A stretch of DNA of 41,342 nucleotides from Phycisphaerae bacterium (GTDB lineage Bacteria > Planctomycetota > Phycisphaerae > SM23-33), in NCBI GenBank assembly GCA_016782885.1, contig JADHXQ010000034.1:1-41342 (forward strand), read 5' to 3'. The position numbers were made by a program, and so were the translations under genes. The notes under the pieces are model-generated. The model was not told the DNA's origin, ran no database searches, and saw only the letters and a program-made list of their open reading frames with translations. Below, in pieces: positions 22,965 through 30,708 of the stretch. Numbering within the stretch: the stretch's first letter is position 1; each line of letters begins with the position of its first letter.

Positions 22965-24335
22965 GTGACAGCACACTATCGAATGCGAACACTCCTGCGG
23001 GCCCTCCTTGCGGCCCTGATGCTCTTGGGCGCGTCCAGCACTGCGAAGGAAACTTTCGCTGAACTGCCCGACTCCAACGCCAAGCCGGCGGGAACACCGT
23101 CGGCCGCGGCGAAGCGCAAGGTGGGTTATCCGCACTTTTCGTGGGATCGCGTGCCCGTCTATGCGCACGTTGGGTTGGGCGATGGACTCAAGGGCGAGCA
23201 GTACAAGTTCCTCGCCGACCACTACGATTTCATCGCATTCACCGGCGGCTGGATGAGCCGCGAATACAGGACCAACAAAGAGATCACCTTCGAGCACATC
23301 GTCGCCAACGCGGCGCGCACGATCAAGACCCGCAATCCCAAGGCGCGGGTGTTGTTCTATTGGTCGGGCGACTTCGGCCGGGCCCACGCCAAGATTTCAA
23401 ATGCGACGCTCCCGAAGAATGCGACATTCCCCTTCAAGAAAGGAACGAGAACCGTCCAGCTCTTTGATACGGCGAATCCGGTGCTGCGCAGTTGGTGGGC
23501 GGGTGTCGCGGGCAAGGCGGTACATGAGTATTCCTGCGACGGAATCTTCCTGGACGGCGGGACGGCGTATAGGCCGGGGTCTTCTTATGAGCGAAAGTTG
23601 GGCAAAGCCAAAACCCGCAAGCTCGAGAAGGGTATGTTCGCAATGATCCGCGAGGCGAAGCAGAAGATGGGCAAGGACTCCATCATCCTGCTCAATCCGC
23701 TTCATGGGCCTAAGAAGGGGCAAAAACAGGAAGAGGCTCTCGGTTGGCGCTATCTGGACGTGGTCGACGGCGCGATGGTCGATGACTTCGACCGGGCGGC
23801 GAATATCATCAAGAGGCGCCAGAGCAAGGAATACATCGCCGACACGATCGAGACCATGTCTGCAGCCGCCAGGCGGGGCGAGATTGTCGTCTTCAAGGCC
23901 TGGCCCGGATTCACATGGTGGAGCGACAAGGAGCTGATGAAGAAATCGCACGCCGAGCAGTATGCAGTGGCCGTCAAGAACCTCGCGTTCCCGCTGGCCA
24001 GTTTCCTCATCGGCGCCGCCGAGCACTGCTACTTCTGCTATACGTGGGGCTGGCTGCCGGAGTATGGCACGTTTGATTGGTATCCCCAATTCGACAGGCC
24101 TCTCGGCACGCCCAAAGGCGATGCCGCCCGGACCGGCTGGACCTTTCGGCGCGAGTTCCAGCACGCGTCGGTCTTCGTAGACCTCGAAAAGCGAATCGGC
24201 AAAATCGACTGGAAGAAGAAACAGGCCCCGGGAAACCGGACCAAATGTCCCGTGCAAAGGTGTATTGTTCCAGCGAGCGCAAGTCCCGCCCCGGTAACGG
24301 TCCTTCCGGCTGGTGCTCCGTCGCTACTCGAATGA
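22965..24335 (+). CDS. Secreted putative glycoside hydrolase, GHL15-like
   Basis: Start taken at GTG 22965 because GGAGG (22952-22956) lies 8 bases upstream; this gives 456 residues. ATG 22950 and ATG 22983 are alternatives without a site. A signal peptide precedes SWDRVPVYAHVGLGDG. The rest is a TIM-barrel-like domain recalling the hypothetical glycosyl hydrolase family 15 (PF14885): FIAFTGGWMSREY, CDGIFLDGGTAY, VVDGAMVDDFDR, YTWGWLPEYGTFDWY and FRREFQHASVFVDLE. Acidic residues after strands (DGIFLDGG, MVDDFD) are candidate catalytic groups. The last 35 residues are Pro/Ala/Cys-rich and unlike the domain, perhaps a tail from a late frameshift. Its neighbours suggest a role in plant or algal polysaccharide breakdown; the substrate is not known. 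Confidence 0.7.
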   Translation: MTAHYRMRTLLRALLAALMLLGASSTAKETFAELPDSNAKPAGTPSAAAKRKVGYPHFSWDRVPVYAHVGLGDGLKGEQYKFLADHYDFIAFTGGWMSREYRTNKEITFEHIVANAARTIKTRNPKARVLFYWSGDFGRAHAKISNATLPKNATFPFKKGTRTVQLFDTANPVLRSWWAGVAGKAVHEYSCDGIFLDGGTAYRPGSSYERKLGKAKTRKLEKGMFAMIREAKQKMGKDSIILLNPLHGPKKGQKQEEALGWRYLDVVDGAMVDDFDRAANIIKRRQSKEYIADTIETMSAAARRGEIVVFKAWPGFTWWSDKELMKKSHAEQYAVAVKNLAFPLASFLIGAAEHCYFCYTWGWLPEYGTFDWYPQFDRPLGTPKGDAARTGWTFRREFQHASVFVDLEKRIGKIDWKKKQAPGNRTKCPVQRCIVPASASPAPVTVLPAGAPSLLE

Positions 24336-24389
24336 TGGATGGCAGATGAAAAGTGAGTCGCACTGAAATGTCGGTTGGGAGATAAGACA

Positions 24390-25709
24390 ATGAACAACTG
24401 CACTCGCACCGCGGGCGCCATGCTCGTACTGGCGTGCTTCGTCACAGCCGGCGGCGCCGCAGACGACCCGCTTTCGGACAAGGCTGTCGACGCCCGTATC
24501 CTCAGGCATCGCACGGCTGATGTCGCGTTGAGGGTCCACACTCCGGGGGGCAAGCCGCTGAGCGGGGCGGAAGTCACCGTCGAGATGGTGCGCCACAAGT
24601 TCCTCTTCGGGGCTAACATGTTCGCGTACGATCAACTCGGCAGCAACAAGCTTAACCGCAAGTACGCCGAGCGGTTCTCGAGTCTGCTGAACTTCGCCAC
24701 GCTCCCGTTCTACTGGGGCATGTACGAGCATAGGGCGACCCCCGAGCGACCCACGCAGATCAAGCAGGTCACCGGTATGGCCAACTGGTGCAAGGCCCAG
24801 GGTATCGTCGCCAAGGGGCATCCGCTGTGCTGGCACGAACTCCAGCCGCGGTGGTTGAAGGGCAAATCGACAGGCGAGGTTCAGAAGCTTCAGCTTGCGC
24901 GGATCGAGCGGGAGGTTAAGGACTTCACCGGACTCATCAACACCTGGGATGTGCTCAACGAGGCCGTGGTCATGCCGAAGTTCAACCGTGCCGGCCAGAC
25001 CGCGCTGCGGGACGTCTGCAGAAAACTCGGGCAAGTCGGACTCATCACCAAATGCTTCGTCGCGGCGCGCCAGACCAACCCCAAAGCGATGCTGCTGCTG
25101 AACGATTTCCAACTCGGTTCGAACTACGAGAAGCTGATCAAGGACTCGCTGGCGGCCGGGGCGACGATCGACGCGATCGGCCTGCAATCGCACATGCACT
25201 CGCGGTATCGCGGCGCCAAGTGGGCGTGGGACGTTTGCCAGAGATTCGCGAAGTTTAAGAAACCGCTGCATTTCACCGAGCTGACGATCCTCTCCGGCGA
25301 CCTGAAAAAAGATAACGACTGGCACAAGAAGCGAACCGACTGGCACTCCACGCCCGAGGGCGAGAAACGCCAGGCTGCACAGGTCTCCGAGTTCTACCGC
25401 GTGCTTTACAGCCACCCGTCAGTCGAGGCGATCACGTGGTGGGATTTCTCGGATGCCAGGGCCTGGCAGGGGGCGCCGGCGGGGCTGGTGCGGAAGGACA
25501 TGTCGCCCAAGCCGGCGTACACCGCTCTCCACAAACTTGTCAAGGGCGAGTGGTGGACGGCGCCGACCAAACTTCAGACCGATGCCCGGGGCAAGGTCAC
25601 TTTCCGCGGCCACCTCGGAGCATACAAAGTGCGGACCAAAAACGCCGGCGCGACGTTCGACCTGGTAAAGCCCGGAGAAGCCAACCTCATCGTCAAACTC
25701 AAGAGCTGA
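24390..25709 (+). CDS. Secreted GH10 endo-beta-1,4-xylanase
   Basis: A 439-residue enzyme; ATG 24390 has GGGAG 8 bases upstream. A signal peptide (1-about 24) and a short N-terminal beta domain (VHTPGGKPLSGAEVTVEMV) precede the GH10 barrel. GH10 signatures: FLFGANMF, GHPLCWHE, NTWDVLNEA with acid/base Glu191, AIGLQSHMH, HFTELTI with nucleophile Glu297, and ITWWDFSDARAW near the C-terminal side of the barrel. A small C-terminal beta segment (RGKVTFRGHLGAYKV) ends the protein. It cleaves internal beta-1,4 bonds in xylan outside the cytoplasm. It is the most securely identified glycoside hydrolase in the window and gives the cluster its likely substrate, with the CE15 esterase (4243-5445) and acetyl esterases. 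Confidence 0.95.
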   Translation: MNNCTRTAGAMLVLACFVTAGGAADDPLSDKAVDARILRHRTADVALRVHTPGGKPLSGAEVTVEMVRHKFLFGANMFAYDQLGSNKLNRKYAERFSSLLNFATLPFYWGMYEHRATPERPTQIKQVTGMANWCKAQGIVAKGHPLCWHELQPRWLKGKSTGEVQKLQLARIEREVKDFTGLINTWDVLNEAVVMPKFNRAGQTALRDVCRKLGQVGLITKCFVAARQTNPKAMLLLNDFQLGSNYEKLIKDSLAAGATIDAIGLQSHMHSRYRGAKWAWDVCQRFAKFKKPLHFTELTILSGDLKKDNDWHKKRTDWHSTPEGEKRQAAQVSEFYRVLYSHPSVEAITWWDFSDARAWQGAPAGLVRKDMSPKPAYTALHKLVKGEWWTAPTKLQTDARGKVTFRGHLGAYKVRTKNAGATFDLVKPGEANLIVKLKS

Positions 25710-25770
25710 CTCCCGCCGGCCCCAGGGTCGCTGTCGCATCAGACCCTGCCTCGGCAACGGCGACGATTCC

Positions 25771-25799
25771 TTGTGAATTGGCGTTCTGGGGGATATACT
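25771..25799 (+). promoter_or_regulatory. Promoter of the second propeller/dihaem gene
   Basis: TTGTGA (25771-25776), 17 bases, then TATACT (25794-25799). The predicted start near 25806 gives a leader of about 94 bases to ATG 25900, where GAGGAG (25885-25890) is the ribosome binding site. Confidence 0.5.
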
Positions 25800-25832
25800 T
25801 GGGGTGTAAATGTAACTGTTTGTATTCCCCCC
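25788..25832. promoter_or_regulatory. Inverted repeat spanning the -10 box and start point
   Basis: GGGGGATATAC (25788-25798) pairs with GTATTCCCCCC (25822-25832) over ten pairs with one bulged T. The left arm covers the -10 box and the right arm lies in the early leader. It could be a regulator-binding site with separated half-sites; no cognate regulator is known. Confidence 0.3.
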
Positions 25833-25899
25833 GAGTTGGCTATCCCAGAATTGACAGAATCGTTGGCGATAGTCGATTCCAGTTTGAGGAGCGAAGTAT

Positions 25900-28800
25900 A
25901 TGTTCTCGCGAAGATTACTGGTAATTGCACTGCTGCTGTCGTGCGGACGTTATGCGATGGCGGCCCCGGGTGAACCCGAGAAGAAAGGCGCGAAGATCGA
26001 GGCGTATATCGCCATGGTGAACGATCTTGTCGCGAAGGAGAAGAAGAAGGGCGTGGCTGTCCCGGCGTATCGCAATGAGGCCAAACTCCCGTTGATTGTT
26101 TTCCCCAAGGCGTTTGAGGGAAACGAAAGAGTTGAGTTCCGAATTGACGTGTCGGGCGTTAAGAAGCTGTATATCGGTACGGGCGAGAGGATGACCGTGC
26201 GCGGCGTGACTCTCGACAGCGGCGACGGCGTTAAGAAACCGCTGCGGTCGAAGGGTGGTAAGGTTCTTGTCAAAATGGCGTTCGCCGACAAACGCAAGTT
26301 CAGATGGCAGAGAGCCAGCGATTTTTACGTGCAGCAAGCCGAAACGATGCTCGAACTCGACGGGAAGTACAAGTGGATCTCCGGGAAGATGGACGTACAA
26401 CGCGCCATGGCCTGGATAAGCGATGCTTCCAACCTTCGCAAACTCAACGCCTGGGGACGCATGCGAGGCAGTCGCCAGTCGGCGATGCAAAAGGCCGGAT
26501 TCGATCGCCGAAAAGACGCTCCGATGCTTCCGGCTGGATTCGCCAGGATCGACATCGACGACGCGGTCAAGGCGATTACCGACTTCACCATGGCGCGCTA
26601 CGGAAGAAAAGGCCAGAGCGACCCGGCGATCGTCGCGGCGATTGATAAAGCCGCCGGGAACGCCAAGACATGCGCCGATTACGACGACGTAATGAGCCTT
26701 TGCTACGCGGCGATTAACTATCGCGAGTTTACCAGCCTTCGCAAGAGAGCCGAGGAAATGAAGGAGGTCCCGGGCCTGCTGGCGAAGTTCGACGCCACGC
26801 TCCAGAAGCAATACTCCCTGTTGGACCCCGACAAGTTCGACTACAAGAACGATTTCCCAAAACAACAGAAATTATGGGACCGTCTGCTGAAGGAAGTGAA
26901 AATCGTCGCAGGGTATCCCGAACTGATCACCAAGACAATCAAGCAGTTCAGCAAGACCCCGCCTTCTGACGCCGAACTCGAGAAGCAGCAGGCCAAACGC
27001 CAAAGTCAACTTGTCGCCGCTTCGGGCGACGTGGACAAGTACCTGGCGGTCTACCAGGAGATGAAGTCCGATCGCCTGAAGTTCCTTGCCGGCCAGTCGG
27101 CTCTCGATTTCGACAGCATCCTGATTAACCGAAACCCGCCGCCCGGTTACAGCCACAACGGCGACCAGCACCTCGGTCGGCACGGCCGTCTCGGCAAGGG
27201 CCTGACGATCCTTACCGACTGGAAGAGCGGGAATCCCAAAGTCAAAACGATACTCGAAGGGAAGATGCCTCCGGGAGCCTATCGCAATCCCGACCTGAGC
27301 TACGATGGAAAACGCGTGCTGTTCGCATTCTGCGATCACACCGAGCAAAACGCCATACTCCGCCGATTTTTCATCTACGAAGCGGCGATAGACGGGTCAT
27401 GGGTCCGCCAGCTTACCGGAACGAAACGCGACAAGTTCAAAACCTGGGACAACCGCGCCACGGTGTTGATCGAAGACAACGACCCGTGCTACCTGCCCGA
27501 CGGCGGTATAGTGTTCATCTCGTCGCGCTGCCAATCGTTTGGGAGATGTCATGGCGGGCGGTACAATCCAGCGTGGAATCTGCACCGCTGCGACAAGGAT
27601 GGAAACAACATCCAACAACTCTCGTTCGGAAACGAGAACGAGGTCGAACCGTCGGTCCTGAATGACGGGCGGATCGTGTTTACGCGTTGGGAGTACACCA
27701 ACCGTCACGAGATGTGGTTCCACAAGCTCTGGTGGTGCCGTCCCGACGGAACGAGCGTCGCTCACTTCTTCGGTAACGACATGATCGTCCCGCACCAGTT
27801 CCTGGAAGCCTCCGCCATCGCCGGCACCCACAAGGTCGTCTGCACCGGACAGGGGCATCACAGCTACAACACCGGCACGACGGTTGTGATCGACACGAAT
27901 ATCGACGAAAACGGCGAGCACGCCATTAAGCACATCACGCCTGAAACGCCGTATTCCGAGACCAAAGGCTGGCCCAACCCGCACTACAGCCACCCGTATG
28001 CTATTACCGAGGACCTCTTCCTCGTTTCGCGCGCGAACCATCCGGTTCATAACCAGGGACGATATCCGCCGGCGGCAGACAGGGCAATCTACCTGATCGA
28101 CTCCTTCGGCGGACGCGACAAGATCTACGAAGATCCCGAAGTCGCATCGTTCTCGCCGATCCCCGTAAGACCGCGCAAGCGACCGCCGGTCCTGCCCAGC
28201 ATGCTCCCGCCCAGCGCCGAGCCTTACGGAATAGTAGCGCTGCAGAACGCCTACCTCACCCGCAAGGAAAACGATCCGAACGGGATTATCAAGCCTGGAA
28301 TGATCAAGGCGATTCGCGTAAACGCACTCGGCGTCCAGCCGCGAGCGAGCAGGGTGTCCTGCACGCCGCTGGTGCCCAATGATATCCCCAAGAAGGTGCT
28401 CGGAACGGTCCCGATCAACGAAGACGGATCGGCGGTGTTCAGGGTGCCGGCAAACGTATCGCTGCAGGTCCAGACACTGGACGAAAACGGGATGGCGATA
28501 CTCACCGAAAAGAGCCTGTTCTACATGCAGCCCGGAGAACGGAGAAGCTGCGTCGGGTGCCATGAAGCCGTCGGAACGACACCGCCGATGAAAACGGCGG
28601 CCAAAATGAGTCGCATGAAACCGGTCGATCTCAGACCCGCCGCCGGTCCGCAGTACAGGGGCGGAATGAGCTTCGCCCGCACCGTCCAACCGGTGCTCGA
28701 CAGGTACTGCATCAAGTGCCACGGTCTCGAGAAAACCGAAAAGAAAGTCAACCTGATGTACGTCAAGACCGGGAGATACCCCGATTCGCTCATGGAGATC

Positions 28801-29430
28801 GTCAAGAGAGGCGATCACCGCATCGGCGACAAGGGTTATTCGGGCGGGAGGTACAAGGGCACCAACGTTACGTACAATATCAGTCATCCGAGGAAGTTCT
28901 TCGCCTGGTCCAACAGCGTCGCGCAGAAGCTGGCCAACGGCGACAAGCACCACAAGAAGTTGATCGATATCGACCGCGAGAGCTACATGCGGATCATCGA
29001 ATGGCTGGACCTCAACGGTCAGTGTTTCGGCGACCTGTTCCCCAACAGGATCGAAGATCGCAAATTCGACGCCGCCGGACTCGCGAAGCTCAGGAGCCGC
29101 ATAAAACAGTTGTTCGGCGACAAGATCGCCGCCCAACCCGCTTGCGCCCTGGTGAACGTTTCCCAGCCGGACGAAAGCAGGATCCTCCTGATGCCGCTTC
29201 CCGTGGACGCCGGCGGATGGGGGCAGATTAAAGGCTTCAAGAGCAAGGAAGACCCGGCCTACAAGAAGATGGCGGAGTTGGTTGAAGGCTGCATCAAGAG
29301 AAACCCCAACGAGAACATCAACGGATGGGAGCCGACCTGGGAGATGGGCGGCGCCGAGAAATGGGTGACTGAGGCCCGGGCTAACTATCTGGAACAATTG
29401 AAGAAGGCTAAAACTGACCAGGCGAATTAA
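25900..29430 (+). CDS. Secreted propeller/dihaem cytochrome c protein, HZS_alpha-like (paralogue 2)
   Basis: A 1176-residue exported protein with a signal peptide (1-21) and its own promoter. A helical N-terminal half (about 25-400) precedes a propeller (about 410-780; DPCYLPDGGIVFISS, VEPSVLNDGRIVFTRWEY) and an HZS_alpha-like C-terminal part with two haem-binding motifs, CVGCH (884-888) and CIKCH (937-941). Shared phrases with the protein at 15003-18098 (YLPDG, PSV-DGR, QPVLDRYC-KCH versus QPILDRHCLKCH, GERRSCVGCH versus GESFSCVGCH) show the two are paralogues, but the N-terminal domains differ: this one lacks the jelly-roll sugar-binding segment. Function is unknown; the setting amid xylan-degrading genes suggests a periplasmic redox or binding role connected with polysaccharide use. 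Only two bases separate it from the next gene. Confidence 0.82.
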   Translation: MFSRRLLVIALLLSCGRYAMAAPGEPEKKGAKIEAYIAMVNDLVAKEKKKGVAVPAYRNEAKLPLIVFPKAFEGNERVEFRIDVSGVKKLYIGTGERMTVRGVTLDSGDGVKKPLRSKGGKVLVKMAFADKRKFRWQRASDFYVQQAETMLELDGKYKWISGKMDVQRAMAWISDASNLRKLNAWGRMRGSRQSAMQKAGFDRRKDAPMLPAGFARIDIDDAVKAITDFTMARYGRKGQSDPAIVAAIDKAAGNAKTCADYDDVMSLCYAAINYREFTSLRKRAEEMKEVPGLLAKFDATLQKQYSLLDPDKFDYKNDFPKQQKLWDRLLKEVKIVAGYPELITKTIKQFSKTPPSDAELEKQQAKRQSQLVAASGDVDKYLAVYQEMKSDRLKFLAGQSALDFDSILINRNPPPGYSHNGDQHLGRHGRLGKGLTILTDWKSGNPKVKTILEGKMPPGAYRNPDLSYDGKRVLFAFCDHTEQNAILRRFFIYEAAIDGSWVRQLTGTKRDKFKTWDNRATVLIEDNDPCYLPDGGIVFISSRCQSFGRCHGGRYNPAWNLHRCDKDGNNIQQLSFGNENEVEPSVLNDGRIVFTRWEYTNRHEMWFHKLWWCRPDGTSVAHFFGNDMIVPHQFLEASAIAGTHKVVCTGQGHHSYNTGTTVVIDTNIDENGEHAIKHITPETPYSETKGWPNPHYSHPYAITEDLFLVSRANHPVHNQGRYPPAADRAIYLIDSFGGRDKIYEDPEVASFSPIPVRPRKRPPVLPSMLPPSAEPYGIVALQNAYLTRKENDPNGIIKPGMIKAIRVNALGVQPRASRVSCTPLVPNDIPKKVLGTVPINEDGSAVFRVPANVSLQVQTLDENGMAILTEKSLFYMQPGERRSCVGCHEAVGTTPPMKTAAKMSRMKPVDLRPAAGPQYRGGMSFARTVQPVLDRYCIKCHGLEKTEKKVNLMYVKTGRYPDSLMEIVKRGDHRIGDKGYSGGRYKGTNVTYNISHPRKFFAWSNSVAQKLANGDKHHKKLIDIDRESYMRIIEWLDLNGQCFGDLFPNRIEDRKFDAAGLAKLRSRIKQLFGDKIAAQPACALVNVSQPDESRILLMPLPVDAGGWGQIKGFKSKEDPAYKKMAELVEGCIKRNPNENINGWEPTWEMGGAEKWVTEARANYLEQLKKAKTDQAN

Positions 29431-29432
29431 CA

Positions 29433-30596
29433 ATGATGTTCATGAACAGATGGATAATTAGTGCATTTGGGCTGTCTTTTGCGGTTGCAATTATGGGCGT
29501 CATTTGTGCGGCTGGACCTCGCGATGCAAGTCATAATATCGCGCCGGCGAAGATAAAAGACATCAAAGTCTACTGCCTTGACTTCAATTGGGGGGGGCGC
29601 AGGAAGTTTGCGGAACCCGGAACGTGGGCCGACGCCGACCCGGCGAAGCATGTGGCGTGGTACAAGGCGATGGGCGCCAATGTCATCCAGACATTCGCCG
29701 TTTCCTGCAACGGTTATGCATGGTACAAAAACGGCTTCGTTCCAGCCCAACCGGGACTGAAGCACGACTTCCTGCCCGAGATGGTGAAACTGGGGCACAA
29801 GGAAGGCATGCTCGTGATAGGCTATTTCTGCATCGCCGCCAACAGCAAATGGGCAAAGGATCATCCCGACCTGAGCTACGGGGCTCCGAGCACCTATCAT
29901 ATTCCGTATACCGACGAGTATCTCGCCTACCTGGCGGAGTCCATCGGCGATGCTGTGGGGAAGAGCGGTATTGACGGCATCATGATTGACTGGGTATGGC
30001 AGCCGAATCGAGGGGCAACACGCGGAAAGTGGCTGGACTGCGAGAAGAAACTCTACGCGCAGCTCATGGGCAAGGCTTATCCCGCCGGCGGCAAGTTGAC
30101 CGGCAAACAGGGAGTCGCTTACGGGCGGAAGGCCATCGATCGCTGCTGGAAAACAATCCGCAAAGCCGCAAAAGATGCAAATCCGAAGTGCATTATCTGG
30201 CTGACCAGCAACAACACGACCCATCCTCACGTCGTCAATTCGGCGATGTATAAGGAGACCGATTGGCTGATGAACGAGGCCGGCGACATAAAACGCGTCC
30301 AGGCCGTCAAACCAATGATCGGCAAGCACACCCGCCTGATCACCTGCCTGGCCAGATGGAACAGGCAGGACGCAACCGCCATCGTCCCGGCCGCTTTGAA
30401 GGAAGGCATCGGGTTGTACGGATTCGCCAGGCCCGGAGCTGATTCGCTGCTGCCGCTGGAACCGCTGTTAACACGTCCGGTAAAAGAGTTGAGAGGCGAT
30501 CAGCGAAACATCGCCGTCCTGGCACGCGCTTACCACGGCGTCTCGGTGGATTCGGTCAGGAATGATAAGGGCCAGTTCGTTCAGCCGACGAAATAG
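29433..30596 (+). CDS. Secreted TIM-barrel-like protein, putative glycoside hydrolase
   Basis: A 387-residue protein whose ATG lies two bases after the previous stop (TAA-CA-ATG), without a clear ribosome binding site, so translation is probably coupled. A signal peptide is at 1-about 27. The body has alternating strands and helices of a barrel: IKVYCLDFNWGG, GANVIQTFAVSCNGYAW, MLVIGYFCIAAN, GIDGIMIDWVWQPNRG, CIIWLTSNNTTH, TRLITCLARWNRQ. The acidic IMIDW after a strand is the kind of place a catalytic Asp sits in GH29/GHL-type hydrolases, but I cannot name the family. It may process an oligosaccharide released by the xylanase; this is inference from position. It is followed by a hairpin terminator candidate. 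Confidence 0.6.
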   Translation: MMFMNRWIISAFGLSFAVAIMGVICAAGPRDASHNIAPAKIKDIKVYCLDFNWGGRRKFAEPGTWADADPAKHVAWYKAMGANVIQTFAVSCNGYAWYKNGFVPAQPGLKHDFLPEMVKLGHKEGMLVIGYFCIAANSKWAKDHPDLSYGAPSTYHIPYTDEYLAYLAESIGDAVGKSGIDGIMIDWVWQPNRGATRGKWLDCEKKLYAQLMGKAYPAGGKLTGKQGVAYGRKAIDRCWKTIRKAAKDANPKCIIWLTSNNTTHPHVVNSAMYKETDWLMNEAGDIKRVQAVKPMIGKHTRLITCLARWNRQDATAIVPAALKEGIGLYGFARPGADSLLPLEPLLTRPVKELRGDQRNIAVLARAYHGVSVDSVRNDKGQFVQPTK

Positions 30597-30634
30597 GCCC
30601 GCGCAGATCGGTCAACCCGTTCGAAGAAGAACCC

Positions 30635-30660
30635 CGCCGCGGAACCGCGGCGTCTGATTT
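30635..30660 (+). terminator. Hairpin terminator after the barrel protein gene
   Basis: CGCCGCGG-AA-CCGCGGCG (30635-30652) forms a very GC-rich stem, followed by TCTGATTT, only a weak T tract. The loop would open to four bases in practice. It separates the operon from the promoter at 30674. Confidence 0.45.
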
Positions 30661-30673
30661 GCCTTCATACCCC

Positions 30674-30702
30674 TTGAGAATTCGCGGATTTGGAGCTATA
30701 GT
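30674..30702 (+). promoter_or_regulatory. Promoter of the esterase/DUF1080 gene, giving a leaderless message
   Basis: TTGAGA (30674-30679), 17 bases, TATAGT (30697-30702): five of six matches in each box. Only six bases separate the -10 box from ATG 30709, so the predicted +1 is the A of the start codon. No ribosome binding site is present upstream, which agrees with a leaderless transcript. Confidence 0.6.
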
Positions 30703-30708
30703 CCATCT

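Noticed and set aside
25723..25748. Hairpin CAGGGTC...GACCCTG as terminator of the xylanase gene
   Set aside because: Seven pairs with a 12-base loop and no T run; too weak to call.
15003..29430. Anammox hydrazine synthase
   Set aside because: HZS_alpha-like propeller/cytochrome proteins are widespread in planctomycetes. No beta/gamma subunit, hydrazine dehydrogenase or other anammox gene is present, and the neighbours are carbohydrate enzymes.
27397..29433. 678-codon minus-strand open frame opposite the propeller/dihaem gene
   Set aside because: Antisense shadow: the plus strand carries the haem motifs, a signal peptide and a promoter.
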